A DNA stretch of 64,000 nucleotides from Microvirga zambiensis WSM3693 (GCF_016735695.1 NZ_JAERQD010000033.1:1-64000), one strand, 5' to 3'. Shown: positions 9,742-19,574, numbered from the stretch's first letter. Made by a program: numbers and translations. Notes: generated from the letters alone by a model not told the origin.

Positions 9742-10557
9742 ATGAGCGAGATGCGACTTGTCGTGGTGGGAGCCGCCGGACGCATGGGGCGCATGCTCAT
9801 CAAAGCGGTCGCCGAGACGGAGGGCTGCACCCTCGTCGGCGCCATCGAGCGCGAAGGCTCGGCCGCTCTCGGCCACGACGCCGGGCTGCTCGCGGGAGTG
9901 GGCCTGCTCGACGTGGACGTGACCGACGATCCGCTGCCCGTCTTCGCCCAGGCCGACGGCGTGCTCGACTTCACGGCGCCCGCCGCCACCACCGCCTTCG
10001 CGGCGCTCGCCGCCCAGGCGCGCATCGTCCACGTGATCGGCACCACGGGCCTGCAGGAAGCCGATTTCACCAAGCTCGAAGCGGCCGCGCGCCACGCGCG
10101 CATCGTCCAGTCCGGCAACATGTCCCTCGGCGTCAACCTGCTCGCGGGCCTCGTGCGCAAGGTCGCCGCGACCCTGGGCGAGGACTTCGACATCGAGATC
10201 CTGGAAATGCACCATCGCATGAAGGTGGACGCGCCTTCGGGCACCGCGCTCCTCCTCGGCGAGGCGGCGGCGGAGGGCCGTCAGATCTCGCTGAAAGATC
10301 GTTCGGTGCGCAGCCGCGACGGGCATACCGGCGCGCGCAATCCCGGCGACATCGGATTCGCGACCCTGCGCGGCGGTACGGTGGTGGGTGAGCATTCGGT
10401 GATTTTTGCGGGCGCCGGCGAGCGTCTGGAGCTCGGACACCGGGCCGAGGACCGCAGCATTTTCGCCCGCGGCGCTGTAAAAGCCGCTCTCTGGGGCTTC
10501 GACAAGAAGCCCGGCTACTACACCATGGCCGATGTTCTGGGGCTCGATCGGCTTTAG
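9742..10557 (+). CDS. dapB: 4-hydroxy-tetrahydrodipicolinate reductase
   Basis: NAD(P)H-dependent reductase of lysine and diaminopimelate synthesis. 271 aa. The Rossmann nucleotide motif is [13 protein letters not shown] at residues 7-19. The substrate region [22 protein letters not shown] holds the catalytic His-His and the Lys of the K-x-D-x-P-S-G-T motif. [10 protein letters not shown] also matches the family. Full length. An AGGAGA ribosome site precedes the ATG. Confidence 0.98.
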   Translation: MSEMRLVVVGAAGRMGRMLIKAVAETEGCTLVGAIEREGSAALGHDAGLLAGVGLLDVDVTDDPLPVFAQADGVLDFTAPAATTAFAALAAQARIVHVIGTTGLQEADFTKLEAAARHARIVQSGNMSLGVNLLAGLVRKVAATLGEDFDIEILEMHHRMKVDAPSGTALLLGEAAAEGRQISLKDRSVRSRDGHTGARNPGDIGFATLRGGTVVGEHSVIFAGAGERLELGHRAEDRSIFARGAVKAALWGFDKKPGYYTMADVLGLDRL

Positions 10558-10565
10558 CGCGTCTT

Positions 10566-10721
10566 CCCTCCCCCTTGCGGGGAGGGATCGAGGGTGGGGG
10601 TCGGAAAGTCAGTACGCTTCACTTGATCTAGTAAGGTACAGGATCAATACAGCCCCTGACTCTGAACCTCGCTCACCCCGTCGCACCACCCCCACCCTAT
10701 CCCTCCCCGCAAGGGGGAGGG
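10566..10721. repeat. Family E inverted repeat between dapB and gpmA
   Basis: A left arm ccctcccccttgcggggagg with gatcgagggtggggg, and a right arm about 80 bases later that is nearly its reverse complement (cccccaccctatccctcccc then gcaagggggaggg). It could form a long stem-loop. A single-arm copy lies at 28633, and a related inverted pair at 27242-27353. Confidence 0.85.
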
Positions 10722-10744
10722 CATCACAGCGGAGAACTTCCAGC

Positions 10745-11365
10745 ATGAACCGCCTTCTTGTGCTTGCCCGCCACGGCCAGAGCGAATGGAACCTCAAGAA
10801 CCTGTTTACGGGGTGGAAGGATCCGGGGCTCACCGATCTCGGCATCGAGGAGGCGCGCAATGCCGGCCGTCGCCTGAAGGAAATGGGCGTGCAGTTCGAC
10901 GTCGCCTTCACCTCCGATCTCGGCCGGGCGCAACGCACCTGCAAGCTGATCCTGGAAGAGATCGGCCAGCCCGATCTCAAGACCATCGCGAACCAGGCCC
11001 TGAATGAGCGCGATTACGGCGATCTCGCGGGCCTCAACAAGGACGATGCCCGCGCCCGCTGGGGCGAAGAGCAGGTCCATGTCTGGCGCCGCTCCTACGA
11101 CGTTCCGCCTCCCGGCGGCGAGAGCCTGAAGGACACGGTCGCCCGCGTGCTGCCCTATTACATCCGCGAGATCCTGCCCCGGGTGATGCGCGGCGAGCGC
11201 GTGCTGGTGGCGGCCCACGGCAATTCGCTGCGCGCCCTCGTGATGGTGCTCGACGGCCTGACCTCCGAGACCATCCCGAGCCTCGAACTCGCCACCGGCA
11301 TCCCGCTGATCTACGACCTCAATGACGACACCACCGTCGCGAGCAAGAAGGTGCTGGAGGGGTAA
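10745..11365 (+). CDS. gpmA: 2,3-bisphosphoglycerate-dependent phosphoglycerate mutase
   Basis: Glycolytic enzyme interconverting 3- and 2-phosphoglycerate. 206 aa from ATG 10745. The histidine-phosphatase motif [10 protein letters not shown] carries the catalytic histidine at about residue 10, and [19 protein letters not shown] holds the second histidine. [14 protein letters not shown] and [16 protein letters not shown] match the dPGM rather than generic phosphatase group. The frame is open far upstream, but only through repeat E, so the longer start is rejected. Confidence 0.95.
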   Translation: MNRLLVLARHGQSEWNLKNLFTGWKDPGLTDLGIEEARNAGRRLKEMGVQFDVAFTSDLGRAQRTCKLILEEIGQPDLKTIANQALNERDYGDLAGLNKDDARARWGEEQVHVWRRSYDVPPPGGESLKDTVARVLPYYIREILPRVMRGERVLVAAHGNSLRALVMVLDGLTSETIPSLELATGIPLIYDLNDDTTVASKKVLEG

Positions 11366-11385
11366 CCGTTCCCACATCCTCACAC

Positions 11386-11473
11386 GTCATGGCCGCACTT
11401 GTTGCGGCCACCCACGTCTTGGGAGCCGCAGTGCTGCAAAGACGTGGGTCCCCGGGACAAGCCCGGGGATGAC
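11386..11473. repeat. Palindromic repeat, family A copy 2
   Basis: Opens gtcatggccgcacttgttgc and closes cccggggatgacgg, with cacgtctt / aagacgtgg in the centre. Translated in frame with alkB it gives a false N-terminal extension. Confidence 0.85.
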
Positions 11474-11518
11474 GGCGGAGGGGATGACGCGAACGGCGGC
11501 GGCCTGCAAAATCATATC

Positions 11519-12139
11519 ATGTCCCCCCTCACCCTCGCCCCCGGCCTCACCTACTACCCGGACTATCTCGACCGCCCGGCGCAGGAGCGGCTGCTCCAGA
11601 GCCTGCGCGAGATCACGCGGGATGCACCTCTCTTCACCCCGCGCATGCCGCGCACGGGAAAACCGTTCTCGGTGCGCATGACCAATTGCGGGCGGCTGGG
11701 CTGGGTGTCCGATGTGGACGGCTATCGCTATCAGCCGACCCATCCCGAGACGGGACGGCCCTGGCCCGCCATGCCGGATCAGGTGCTGCGCGCCTGGGAG
11801 GAGTTGAGCGGCTATCCGCACCCGCCCGATGCGTGCCTGATCAATTTCTACGAGCCCTCGGCTCGCATGGGGTTGCACCAGGACAAGGACGAGGAGGAGT
11901 TCGCAGCGCCCGTCGTCTCGCTCTCCCTCGGGGACACGGCCCTCTTCCGCTATGGCGGTATGGAGCGCAAGGATCCGACGAAATCGATCAGGCTCCGCTC
12001 CGGTGACGCGATCGTGTTCGGCGGGCCTGCGCGCCTGATCTATCATGGCATCGACCGGCTGAGTGCGGGCAGCTCGGACCTGCTGCCGCAGGGCGGACGC
12101 CTCAATCTCACCTTGCGCAAGGTGGAGAAGCCGCTTTAG
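11519..12139 (+). CDS. alkB: Alpha-ketoglutarate-dependent dioxygenase AlkB
   Basis: Direct DNA repair by oxidative demethylation of 1-methyladenine and 3-methylcytosine. 206 aa from the ATG at 11519. The Fe(II) ligands are in LGLHQDKDE (H-x-D) and LIYHGIDRL (distal His), with 2-oxoglutarate-binding arginines in RLNLTLRK. CLINFYEPSARM and VVSLSLGDTALFRYGG are family-typical. It has the same role class as the Ada-like protein at 311, but the two genes are about 10 kb apart. Confidence 0.95.
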   Translation: MSPLTLAPGLTYYPDYLDRPAQERLLQSLREITRDAPLFTPRMPRTGKPFSVRMTNCGRLGWVSDVDGYRYQPTHPETGRPWPAMPDQVLRAWEELSGYPHPPDACLINFYEPSARMGLHQDKDEEEFAAPVVSLSLGDTALFRYGGMERKDPTKSIRLRSGDAIVFGGPARLIYHGIDRLSAGSSDLLPQGGRLNLTLRKVEKPL

Positions 12140-12166
12140 CTTCGAAAGATCATTGGAGGGGCATCG

Positions 12167-13105
12167 ATGAGAGCTTTCGCCGCCGCCGCACTAGGACTGC
12201 TTCTGTCGGTGCCGACGGCCTTCGCGGCCGAGCCTGTCTATCCGCCCGCCTCGCGGATCGGCATCGTGCCGCCGGAGGACATGATGGTGTCGAAGCGCTT
12301 TTCCGGCTTCGAGAACCCGGAAAAGGCCGCGGCGATCAATTTCGTGGAAATGCCGGCCGACGCCTATCCGGCGCTTGTCAACGGGCTGACCAAGGACGCC
12401 TTGAAGCGCCAGGGCATGAGCGAGACCTCGCGCGAGAACCTGAAGCTCGGCACGCGGACGGGAATCCTGATCGGCGGCACCATGAGCGGCCCCGTGCAGG
12501 GCCGCAAATGGGTGATGGCGGTCAAGGATCCGGGCGTCACCGCACTCATCATCGCGCAGGTGCGCGGCGGCGCGGACGGATACAGCGAGGCGCAGATGCG
12601 CGATGCCCTGAAAAGCATCGCCTTGCGCGGCCCCGTCTCCATCGACGAGCAGGTCTCGGCCCTGCCCTTCCGTCTCGGCGACAAGGCGGGCTTTCGCCCG
12701 GTGCGGGTGATGTCGGGCAACTCGGTCCTGTTCACCGACGGGCCGGAGGACGTGATCAAGGCGGTGGAGCAGCCCATGTTCATCGTCGCGGCCTCCCTCA
12801 ACGTGCCCGTGCCGCCGGCGGAGCGGCGCGGCCAGTTCGCCCATGCGGCCCTGAACTCGAACCAGATCCTCAAGGACATCAAGGTCGAGCGCTCGGAATC
12901 CTTCCGCTTCCGGGGCCAGGACTGGCACGAGATCGTCGCCAAGGCGGTCGAGACGGAATCCGGCCAGCCGATCATCGTGATGCAGACCATCCGTTTCGAG
13001 CCCGACCGCTACGTGCGCATGGTCGGCCTTACGAGGGTCGAGCAGCGCGACCGGAACCTGCCACGCTTCCGCAACGTCATCGACGGGATCGAGATCAGTC
13101 CCTGA
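12167..13105 (+). CDS. Conserved exported protein of unknown function
   Basis: 312 aa with a clean signal peptide (MRAFAAAALGLLLSVPTAFAA, cut after Ala-21 or so). The mature protein starts EPVYPPASRIGIVPPEDM and lacks cysteines and membrane spans, so a soluble periplasmic location is likely. The end FEPDRYVRMVGLTR then NVIDGIEISP resembles exported hypothetical proteins of Hyphomicrobiales; I know no function. GGAGGGGC precedes the ATG 28 bases after alkB, so it may share the alkB transcript. Confidence 0.75.
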   Translation: MRAFAAAALGLLLSVPTAFAAEPVYPPASRIGIVPPEDMMVSKRFSGFENPEKAAAINFVEMPADAYPALVNGLTKDALKRQGMSETSRENLKLGTRTGILIGGTMSGPVQGRKWVMAVKDPGVTALIIAQVRGGADGYSEAQMRDALKSIALRGPVSIDEQVSALPFRLGDKAGFRPVRVMSGNSVLFTDGPEDVIKAVEQPMFIVAASLNVPVPPAERRGQFAHAALNSNQILKDIKVERSESFRFRGQDWHEIVAKAVETESGQPIIVMQTIRFEPDRYVRMVGLTRVEQRDRNLPRFRNVIDGIEISP

Positions 13106-13117
13106 TCTTGTGGCCTG

Positions 13118-13173
13118 GGCTGAGCATCGGATGGGTCCCAAAAGTGCAAATCCACTTATGGGTCCGATGCTCT
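13118..13173. repeat. Hairpin repeat between convergent genes
   Basis: GAGCATCGGA and TCCGATGCTC form a perfect 10-bp stem. Inside it gggtccc...atgggtcc and aagtg...cactt give further pairing. It resembles the agagcat-type repeats at 33085 and 45102. It lies between the exported protein and the TRIC-like channel and could stop transcription from both sides. Confidence 0.75.
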
Positions 13174-13816
13174 AATCCCGCGCCGGGAAGGCCGGCAGTG
13201 ACCAGCCGCGCAGGATCGCGAGCGCGCGCAGGGTGAAGGCGGCGGCAAAGCCTGCCGTGGCGCAGATGAAGGCATCGAGCCCGGCCGCCAGGAGGCTGAC
13301 CATGACGCCGGCGCCCAGGGCCGCGGCGGTGACGTAGATCTCCTGACGCAGCACGAGGGGCGTCGTTCCGGCAAAGATGTCGCGGATGATGCCGCCGAAG
13401 GTGGCGGTGGTGGTGCCGAGCGCGATGGCGGAGAGGGCCGGCACGCCTGCCGCCAGCGCCTTGCCGGTGCCCGTGACGGCGAAGAGGGCCAACCCCAAGG
13501 CATCGGCCCAGAGAAGCAGGCGGCCCCGGCGCCCGCCCTCCATCATCGCGACCCGCCTGGGGCCGAGGGCGAAGACCAGCTCCGCCACCACGATGCAGAC
13601 GAGCACATCCGTCGGATCCCCGACCCAGAAGACCGGCCGGGTGCCGATCAGCAGATCGCGCAGGGTGCCGCCGCCGACGCCGGTGAGCGTGGCGAGAAGC
13701 GCGAACCCGAACGGGTCCATGCCCTTGCGGGCTGCCATCAGCGCGCCGGACAGGGCGAAGACGGCGACGCCGATGGATTCGAAGGGGATGCGTTGAAGGA
13801 AGTCCACCGAGAACAC
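13172..13816 (-). CDS. TRIC-type (UPF0126/YicG-like) cation channel family protein
   Basis: 214-aa inner-membrane protein with about seven hydrophobic spans and an internal two-fold repeat. GVAVFALSGALMAARKGMDP in the first half is mirrored by LFAVTGTGKALAAGVPALSA in the second, and both carry the glycine-rich GTxRD/GIIRD motif (GVGGGTLRDLLIG, FGGIIRDIFAG). Bacterial TRIC homologues form trimeric monovalent-cation channels; the older name is UPF0126. The start is GTG with GGAG ten bases upstream. Confidence 0.88.
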   Translation of the reverse strand: MFSVDFLQRIPFESIGVAVFALSGALMAARKGMDPFGFALLATLTGVGGGTLRDLLIGTRPVFWVGDPTDVLVCIVVAELVFALGPRRVAMMEGGRRGRLLLWADALGLALFAVTGTGKALAAGVPALSAIALGTTTATFGGIIRDIFAGTTPLVLRQEIYVTAAALGAGVMVSLLAAGLDAFICATAGFAAAFTLRALAILRGWSLPAFPARD

Positions 13817-13831
13817 CTGCCATAAACTCCA

Positions 13832-13938
13832 GCCTCATCCTGAGGGGCCACGAAGTGGCGTCTCGAAGGAGGACCCAGAGCGCACTGGAGACGCCCTCGT
13901 CCTTCGAGACGGCCTGACGGCCTCCTCCGGATGAGGGC
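13832..13938. repeat. Large hairpin repeat, family G
   Basis: Left arm cctcatcctgaggggccacg with gtctcgaaggagg, and right arm tcgtccttcgagacggcctg ending ctcctccggatgagg. The arms are inverted relative to each other. This is a common intergenic repeat type in Hyphomicrobiales. It lies between the channel gene start and the grpE end. Confidence 0.8.
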
Positions 13939-14012
13939 TCCTGGGTGTTCGCTTACAGCATTTTCAGGCGCAGCCGCTACCGCCGCGCCTGTAAATCAGG
14001 CCGATCGGTTCT

Positions 14013-14669
14013 TTACTGAGCCGCCGACGGATTGTCTGCCGCCTCGGAGCCGTTGCCGTTCGCCGCGGCCTTCGGGCCGCCGCGGGACACGCCGACCAGG
14101 GCCGGGCGCAGGACGCGGTCGCCGATGACGTAGCCGGACTGGACCACCTGCAGAACCGTGCCGTTCGGAACCTCCGCATTGGGGATCTCGAACATGGCCT
14201 GATGCAGGTTCGGGTCGAATTTCTGGCCCTGCGGATCGAGCTTCTTGACCCCGTGGCGCTCCAGGTTCTTCAAAAGGTCGCGCTCGGTGAGGTCGATGCC
14301 CTCGATCAGGCCCTTGAAGGCGCCCTCGGCGGTGCGGCTCTCCTCCTCCGGCACGCTCTCGATCGCGCGGCGGACGTTGTCGGCCACGTTCAGCATGTCG
14401 CGGGCGAAATTGGTCACCGCATAGGTGCGGGCATCCGTGATCTCGCGGGCGGTGCGGCGGCGCAGGTTCTCCATGTCGGCCATCAGGCGCAGGAGCTTGT
14501 CCTTCAGATCGGCCTTCTCGGCCTCGAGAACGGCGATCGGATCGGCCTCGGGCGCCGCAGCCGGGGCGGCATCGTTGGCGGGCTCGGCCTGCGGGGCAAC
14601 GTTCGGGTTTTCCGTGTCGTTCGGATTCATGGTCGACCAACTGTGATGGGATGAGAAAGGTTTCGGCAC
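14013..14669 (-). CDS. grpE: Nucleotide exchange factor GrpE
   Basis: Releases ADP from DnaK. 218 aa from a GTG at 14669 that has GAGGA nine bases upstream. A shorter form from ATG 14630 ([10 protein letters not shown]) is also possible but lacks a good ribosome site. A long N-terminal coiled-coil ([40 protein letters not shown]) precedes the beta-wing domain ([35 protein letters not shown]). It starts 24 bases after glnD ends on the same strand, so it is probably co-transcribed with glnD rather than with dnaK or hrcA. Confidence 0.95.
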   Translation of the reverse strand: MPKPFSSHHSWSTMNPNDTENPNVAPQAEPANDAAPAAAPEADPIAVLEAEKADLKDKLLRLMADMENLRRRTAREITDARTYAVTNFARDMLNVADNVRRAIESVPEEESRTAEGAFKGLIEGIDLTERDLLKNLERHGVKKLDPQGQKFDPNLHQAMFEIPNAEVPNGTVLQVVQSGYVIGDRVLRPALVGVSRGGPKAAANGNGSEAADNPSAAQ

Positions 14670-14693
14670 ATATCAGGTTCCTCGGCCCACAAA

Positions 14694-17444
14694 TCAAGCG
14701 CTGCGGCGCTGAAGCGGCTCGGTTTCCTCGGCCTTGAACACTTCGAGGAGGGTGCGGGTGATGGTGGCCTGGCGGCCCGCATGGGTGACTTTGGTGCCCG
14801 TCAGGTCGGTCACGTAGAACACGTCCACCGCTTTCTCGCCGAAGGTGACGATGTGGGCGGAGGCGATGTTGAGGTTAAGCTTCCCCAGCGCCGTCGTGAG
14901 GTCGTAGAGCAGGCCCGGCCGGTCGAGCCCGGAGACCTCGATCACGGTCTGGCGGCTCGACAGGGAATTGTCGATGGTGACCTCCGGCGGCACGTGGAAC
15001 GCCTTCGAGCGCTCCTTGGCGGGACGCTTGCCGTCGACCAGATCGGCGATCTTCACCTCCCCTTTCAGCGCCCGCTCGATCGCCTTGGCGACCCGCTCGG
15101 CCCGGCGCAGCTCGTCCTCGTCCCGATCGAAGGCGCGGGAGAGCACGATGGTATCCAGCGCCACCCCGTCCGTGGTGGTGAAGATCTGGGCGTCGACGAT
15201 GTTGCCGCCGGACGCCGCGCAGGCGCCGGTGACGATGGCGAGCAGGCGCGGATGGTCCGGGGAAAGAATGGTCAGCTCGGTCACGCCGCGGAACTGGTCG
15301 GTCTCGTAGTCCGTCCGCACCGTGTGCCCGGCCTTGTCCGTCTCCCTGAGCAGCCGGGCCTGCTTCGCCCGCCTCGTCTCGTCGGTCTTGAGCCAGTAGC
15401 CGGGGGTGTGGCGGGCGGCGTAGGCCTCGAATTCCGCATCCGTCCAGTCGGGCAGTTCGGCGCGCAGCTGATCCTGCGCGATGCGCACCCGCTCGGAACG
15501 GGCGAGATCCACCGCCCCGCCGCCGAGAAACACCTCGGTTTCCTGGTAGAGGTTGCGCAGGAGCTGCCCCTTCCAGCCGGTCCAGGTGCCCGGGCCGACG
15601 GCCTTGATGTCGGCGATGGTGAGCACGAGCAGGAGCTTCAATCGCTCCATGGTCTGCACCACCTCGGCGAAGCTCTTGATGGTGGCGGGGTCCGAGAGAT
15701 CGCGGCTCTGGGCCGTGTTCGACATGAGCAGATGATACTCGACGAGCCAGGCCACCGTCTCGGTCTCCGCCTCGGTGAGACCGAAGCGCGGGCCCAGCTT
15801 GCGGGCGATGACCGCACCCGCCTCCGAATGATCATGAGGCCGCCCCTTGGCGATGTCGTGCAGGAACACGGCGACGTAGAGCGCCCGGCGGTTGCGGATG
15901 GTGGGAAAGATCGCGTTGGCGAGCGGATGCTCGCTGCCGAGCTGCCCCGCCTCGATCTCCGTCAGCACGCCGACGGAGCGGATCAGGTGCTCGTCCACCG
16001 TGTAGTGGTGATACATGTTGAACTGCATCATCGCGACGATGCGGCCGAAATCCGGAACGAAGCGTCCGAGCACGCCGGTCTCGTTCATGCGCCGCAGCAC
16101 CACCTCGGGCGCATTCCTGGAAGTGAGGATTTCCAGAAACAGCTTGTTCGCCTCCGGATCGTTGCGCAGGTTGTGCCCGATGAGCCTGAGCGAGCGGGTG
16201 GCGAGCCGCGTCGCATCGGGATGGATCGCGAGGTTGTGCCGGTCGGCAAGCCAGAACAGGCGGATCAGGTTGACCGGATCGCGCTCGAAGGCCTCGTCGC
16301 AGGCGACGTTGAGGCGGTTGTTGTCGACGGTGAAGTCGTCACCCACCAGAGCCCCGCCGCGCTGGCGCCGGAAGCGGCCGAACATGCGGTCGAGCATGGG
16401 ACGGCGCTTCGTCTGGCGCGCTTCGAGTTCGGCGCAGACGATGGCGGTAAGATCGCCCACATCCTTGGCGATGAGAAAGTAGGCCTTCATGAAGCGTTCG
16501 ACCGCGGACAGGCCGCCCCGCGGCGTGTAACCGATGCGTTCGGCGATGGTGCGCTGAAGATCGAAGGTCAGGCGCTCCTCGGCGCGGCCGGTCTCGAAAT
16601 GCATGTGGCAGCGTACGCGCCACAAAAACTCCTCGCAGCGCATGAAGAGATTGAACTCTCCTTGCGTGAAGAGGCCTGCCTTCACCAGATCCTTGGGCTC
16701 CTTCACCCGGTAGACGTATTTGGCGATCCAGAACAGCGTGTTGAGATCGCGCAAGCCGCCCTTGCCGTCCTTCACGTTCGGCTCGACGAGATAGCGCGAC
16801 GCGCCCGCTTTGGCGACGCGGGCATCGCGCTCCTTCAGCTTGGCGTCGACGAATTCCGCAGCCGTGGTCGCGACGACCTCCTGGTCGAAGCGCCTCTCCA
16901 GATTGTCGAAGAGCTCCCGGTCCCCGAACAGAAATCGCGCCTCGAGCAGCGAAGTGCGGATCGTCATGTCCCCGTGCGCCTCGCGCAGGCATTCCTCCAC
17001 CGAGCGGGTCGCGTGGCCGACCTTCAGCTTGAGGTCCCAGAGCACGTAGAGCATCGCCTCGACGACGCTCTCGCTCCAGGCGGTCTGCTTGTAGGGCAAG
17101 AGGAACAGGAGATCGACATCGGAGCCTGGGGCCAGGGTCCCGCGCCCATAGCCGCCGGTCGCGGCCACCGCGAGGCGCTCCCCGGCGGAAGGATTTGCCG
17201 CCGGGTAGAGGTGCCGGACCACCGCGTCATGGACGATCTGCACAAGCTCGTCCATGCGCTCGCAGAGAAGGCGGGCGCAGACGAGGCCGTTATTGCTCTC
17301 CTGAAGCTTCTCCTGTGCATCCAGGTGTCCTTGGTCGAGGAGGGCCTTCAGCTCTGGAACAAGTCTGGCGCGCAGATCCGCGGCATCGCGGATCGGCTCG
17401 GAACCGAGGTTTTTCAGAACGCTCTTTGAACTGTGGGCGGACAT
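14694..17444 (-). CDS. glnD: Bifunctional [protein-PII] uridylyltransferase/removing enzyme
   Basis: Senses glutamine and adds or removes UMP on PII proteins, so steering nitrogen control. 916 aa. Domain order: nucleotidyltransferase (GGYGRGTLAPGSDVDLLFLL, with the G-S-x10-D-x-D catalytic set), an HD hydrolase (AVFLHDIAKGRPHDHSEAGA) for deuridylylation, and two C-terminal ACT domains (about 730-800 and 840-905, VSGLDRPGLLYDLTTAL) that bind glutamine. All parts are intact. grpE follows closely downstream. The divergent ssuA-like gene starts 261 bases upstream. Confidence 0.97.
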   Translation of the reverse strand: MSAHSSKSVLKNLGSEPIRDAADLRARLVPELKALLDQGHLDAQEKLQESNNGLVCARLLCERMDELVQIVHDAVVRHLYPAANPSAGERLAVAATGGYGRGTLAPGSDVDLLFLLPYKQTAWSESVVEAMLYVLWDLKLKVGHATRSVEECLREAHGDMTIRTSLLEARFLFGDRELFDNLERRFDQEVVATTAAEFVDAKLKERDARVAKAGASRYLVEPNVKDGKGGLRDLNTLFWIAKYVYRVKEPKDLVKAGLFTQGEFNLFMRCEEFLWRVRCHMHFETGRAEERLTFDLQRTIAERIGYTPRGGLSAVERFMKAYFLIAKDVGDLTAIVCAELEARQTKRRPMLDRMFGRFRRQRGGALVGDDFTVDNNRLNVACDEAFERDPVNLIRLFWLADRHNLAIHPDATRLATRSLRLIGHNLRNDPEANKLFLEILTSRNAPEVVLRRMNETGVLGRFVPDFGRIVAMMQFNMYHHYTVDEHLIRSVGVLTEIEAGQLGSEHPLANAIFPTIRNRRALYVAVFLHDIAKGRPHDHSEAGAVIARKLGPRFGLTEAETETVAWLVEYHLLMSNTAQSRDLSDPATIKSFAEVVQTMERLKLLLVLTIADIKAVGPGTWTGWKGQLLRNLYQETEVFLGGGAVDLARSERVRIAQDQLRAELPDWTDAEFEAYAARHTPGYWLKTDETRRAKQARLLRETDKAGHTVRTDYETDQFRGVTELTILSPDHPRLLAIVTGACAASGGNIVDAQIFTTTDGVALDTIVLSRAFDRDEDELRRAERVAKAIERALKGEVKIADLVDGKRPAKERSKAFHVPPEVTIDNSLSSRQTVIEVSGLDRPGLLYDLTTALGKLNLNIASAHIVTFGEKAVDVFYVTDLTGTKVTHAGRQATITRTLLEVFKAEETEPLQRRSA

Positions 17445-17557
17445 GGAACAACCGTCTGAGAGGAAGTGTTTGACTTATACTCGATCCGCCCTCCGCCCAA
17501 GGGCCGAGCGGCATTATGCGCCTCGATGCTTGGGCCGTTCTTTATAGAAGATAGAGT

Positions 17558-17586
17558 TTGACATAAAAAACGCACGGTTCTATAAA
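17558..17586 (+). promoter_or_regulatory. Strong sigma-70 type promoter of the ABC transporter operon
   Basis: TTGACA (17558-17563), a 17-base spacer and TATAAA (17581-17586) give a near-perfect housekeeping promoter, rare in this high-GC genome. Transcription should begin near 17593, leaving a leader of about 110 bases before 17706. No operator palindrome was recognised around it. Confidence 0.8.
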
Positions 17587-17705
17587 CCGGACACGCGCCG
17601 ATTTGAGCATGCAGATTGCGGGCGCGAAACAAGTGCAGCTAAAGCGCCGGGCGCGCGAAGACCCCAAGGTCCAAGCTCCCATGCGCAGAACATGGGAACG
17701 AACAA

Positions 17706-18674
17706 ATGAGCCTGACCCGCCGCCTTCTGATCGCCGCGTCCCTCGCCACCGGCCTCGCCTCCCTCGCCACCGCCGCTTCAGCGCAGGTGAAGGAAATCCG
17801 CATCGATTACGCCACCTACAACCCGGTCAGCCTGGTCCTGAAGGACAAGGGCTTCCTCGAGAAGGAACTGGAGAAGGATGGCATCACCGTGCGCTGGGTG
17901 CAGTCGCTCGGCTCCAACAAGGCGCTCGAATTCCTCAATGCCGGCTCGATCGATTTCGGCTCGACCGCCGGCGCCGCCGCCCTGATCGGCAAGATCAACG
18001 GCAACCCGATCAAGTCGATCTATGTCTATTCCCGTCCCGAATGGACGGCGCTCGTGACCCGCAAGGATACGGGCATCACCAAGGTCGAAGACCTGAAGGG
18101 CAAGCGCGTGGCCGTGACCCGCGGCACCGATCCGCACATCTTCCTGGTGCGCGCCCTGCAGGAGGCGAAGCTCACCGAGAAGGACGTGAAGCTCGTTCTG
18201 CTCCAGCACCCGGATGGCCGCACCGCTCTCGAGCGCGGCGACGTGGATGCCTGGGCCGGCCTCGATCCGCTGATGGCGGCGGCCGAAGTGGAAGCCGGTG
18301 CCCAGCTCTTCTACCGCAATGCGGGCGCCAACACCTGGGGCGTGCTCAACGTCTCCGAATCCTTCGCCAAGGACAACCCGGCCCTCGTGCAGCGCGTGCT
18401 CAAGGCCTATGAGGAAGCCCGCAAGTATTCTCTCGCCAACAAGGACGAGCTGAAGAAGACGCTCGTGACCTACACGAAGCTGTCCGACGCCGTGATCGAG
18501 CGCCAGCTCGAGCGCACTGAGCTGACCCATTCGGCCATCGGCCAGCCGCAGGCGGATACGATCCTCGCTGCGGGCCTCGCCCTGCAGCAGGCCGGCGTCA
18601 TCACCCCCGACACCAATGTGCGCGCCGCCGTCGATTCCCTGATCGACCGACGGTTCGCCACCGCATCGCGCTGA
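17706..18674 (+). CDS. Sulfonate-type ABC transporter substrate-binding protein (SsuA-like)
   Basis: Periplasmic receptor, 322 aa, with a signal peptide MSLTRRLLIAASLATGLASL ending ASAQ. The NMT1/SsuA fold shows YNPVSLVLKDKGFLEKELEK, LNAGSIDFGSTAGAAAL and WAGLDPLMA. Homologues bind alkanesulfonates, taurine or similar oxyanions; the ligand here cannot be fixed from sequence. It heads a four-gene run (receptor, permease, ATPase, OsmC) under the 17558 promoter. No monooxygenase (SsuD/TauD) is nearby. Confidence 0.9.
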   Translation: MSLTRRLLIAASLATGLASLATAASAQVKEIRIDYATYNPVSLVLKDKGFLEKELEKDGITVRWVQSLGSNKALEFLNAGSIDFGSTAGAAALIGKINGNPIKSIYVYSRPEWTALVTRKDTGITKVEDLKGKRVAVTRGTDPHIFLVRALQEAKLTEKDVKLVLLQHPDGRTALERGDVDAWAGLDPLMAAAEVEAGAQLFYRNAGANTWGVLNVSESFAKDNPALVQRVLKAYEEARKYSLANKDELKKTLVTYTKLSDAVIERQLERTELTHSAIGQPQADTILAAGLALQQAGVITPDTNVRAAVDSLIDRRFATASR

Positions 18675-19552
18675 TGTCTTCATCACGGGAGAGCGCCGTG
18701 ACAGGCGGAGCTACGAGCCAAGCCTGGTCCTCCCATGAGGGTGCCGCCGCTCTCGCGGCCCCTGACTCAACCGAGAAGAGACGCGCCTTCGACTGGCGCC
18801 TCCTTCTCGGCTTTTTGTTGCCCATCGCCATTGCGCTTCTCTGGGAAGCGACCGTTGCCCTCGGCCTCGCTCAAGGGCGCCTCGTGCCGCCGCCGAGCCG
18901 CATCATCGCGACGCTCTGGGGCCTCGCCGAGACCGGTGAACTCTGGACCCATGCCTGGATGACGCTCTGGCGCGTTCTCGTCGGCTTCGTCGTCGGGGCC
19001 GCCGCCGGCATCGTGCTCGGCGCGCTCTCCGGTTCCAGCCAGACCATGCGGCGCCTGCTCGACCCGACCCTGCAGGCGCTACGCGCCATTCCCTCCATCG
19101 CCTGGGTGCCGCTGTTCATTCTCTGGCTCGGCATCTTCGAGGCCTCGAAGGTCGCGCTGATCGCTGTCGGCGTGTTCTTCCCCGTCTATCTCGGCATCGC
19201 GGGCGCGATCCTCTCCGTCGACCGCAAGCTCGTGGAGGTCGGCCATGTGTTCCGTCTCTCGCGCGTGCAGCTTGCCCGCCGCATCCTGCTGCCGGCCGTT
19301 TTGCCGGAGGCGGTGATCGCCCTGCGCTCAGGCCTCGGCCTCGGCTTCATGTTCGTGGTCGCGGCGGAATTCATGGGCGCATCGGAGGGCCTCGGCTACC
19401 TGCTCGTCGACGGACAGCAGATGGGCAAGCCCGACCAGATCCTCGCTGCCATCATCGCCTTCGCGCTGCTGGGCAAGCTCGCCGACAGCCTGCTCGTCGC
19501 CGGCACCAAGCCGTTGGTGCGCTGGCAGGACACGGTGCGGGAGAGGTTGTGA
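18674..19552 (+). CDS. Sulfonate-type ABC transporter permease (SsuC-like)
   Basis: 292-aa inner-membrane permease of the BPD_transp_1 class with about six spans after a 35-residue cytoplasmic tail. The EAA loop that docks on the ATPase is VFRLSRVQLARRILLPAVLP followed by EAVIALRSGLGLG. The ATG overlaps the receptor stop (TGATG), giving translational coupling. GRLVPPPSRIIATLWGL near the N-terminus is typical of SsuC/TauC. Confidence 0.93.
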   Translation: MSSSRESAVTGGATSQAWSSHEGAAALAAPDSTEKRRAFDWRLLLGFLLPIAIALLWEATVALGLAQGRLVPPPSRIIATLWGLAETGELWTHAWMTLWRVLVGFVVGAAAGIVLGALSGSSQTMRRLLDPTLQALRAIPSIAWVPLFILWLGIFEASKVALIAVGVFFPVYLGIAGAILSVDRKLVEVGHVFRLSRVQLARRILLPAVLPEAVIALRSGLGLGFMFVVAAEFMGASEGLGYLLVDGQQMGKPDQILAAIIAFALLGKLADSLLVAGTKPLVRWQDTVRERL

Positions 19553-19574
19553 TGGCGTCTTCACACACTCCGCC

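Noticed and set aside
14781-17429. 882-aa rightward open frame across glnD
   Set aside because: Shadow of glnD, whose domains are all intact on the other strand.
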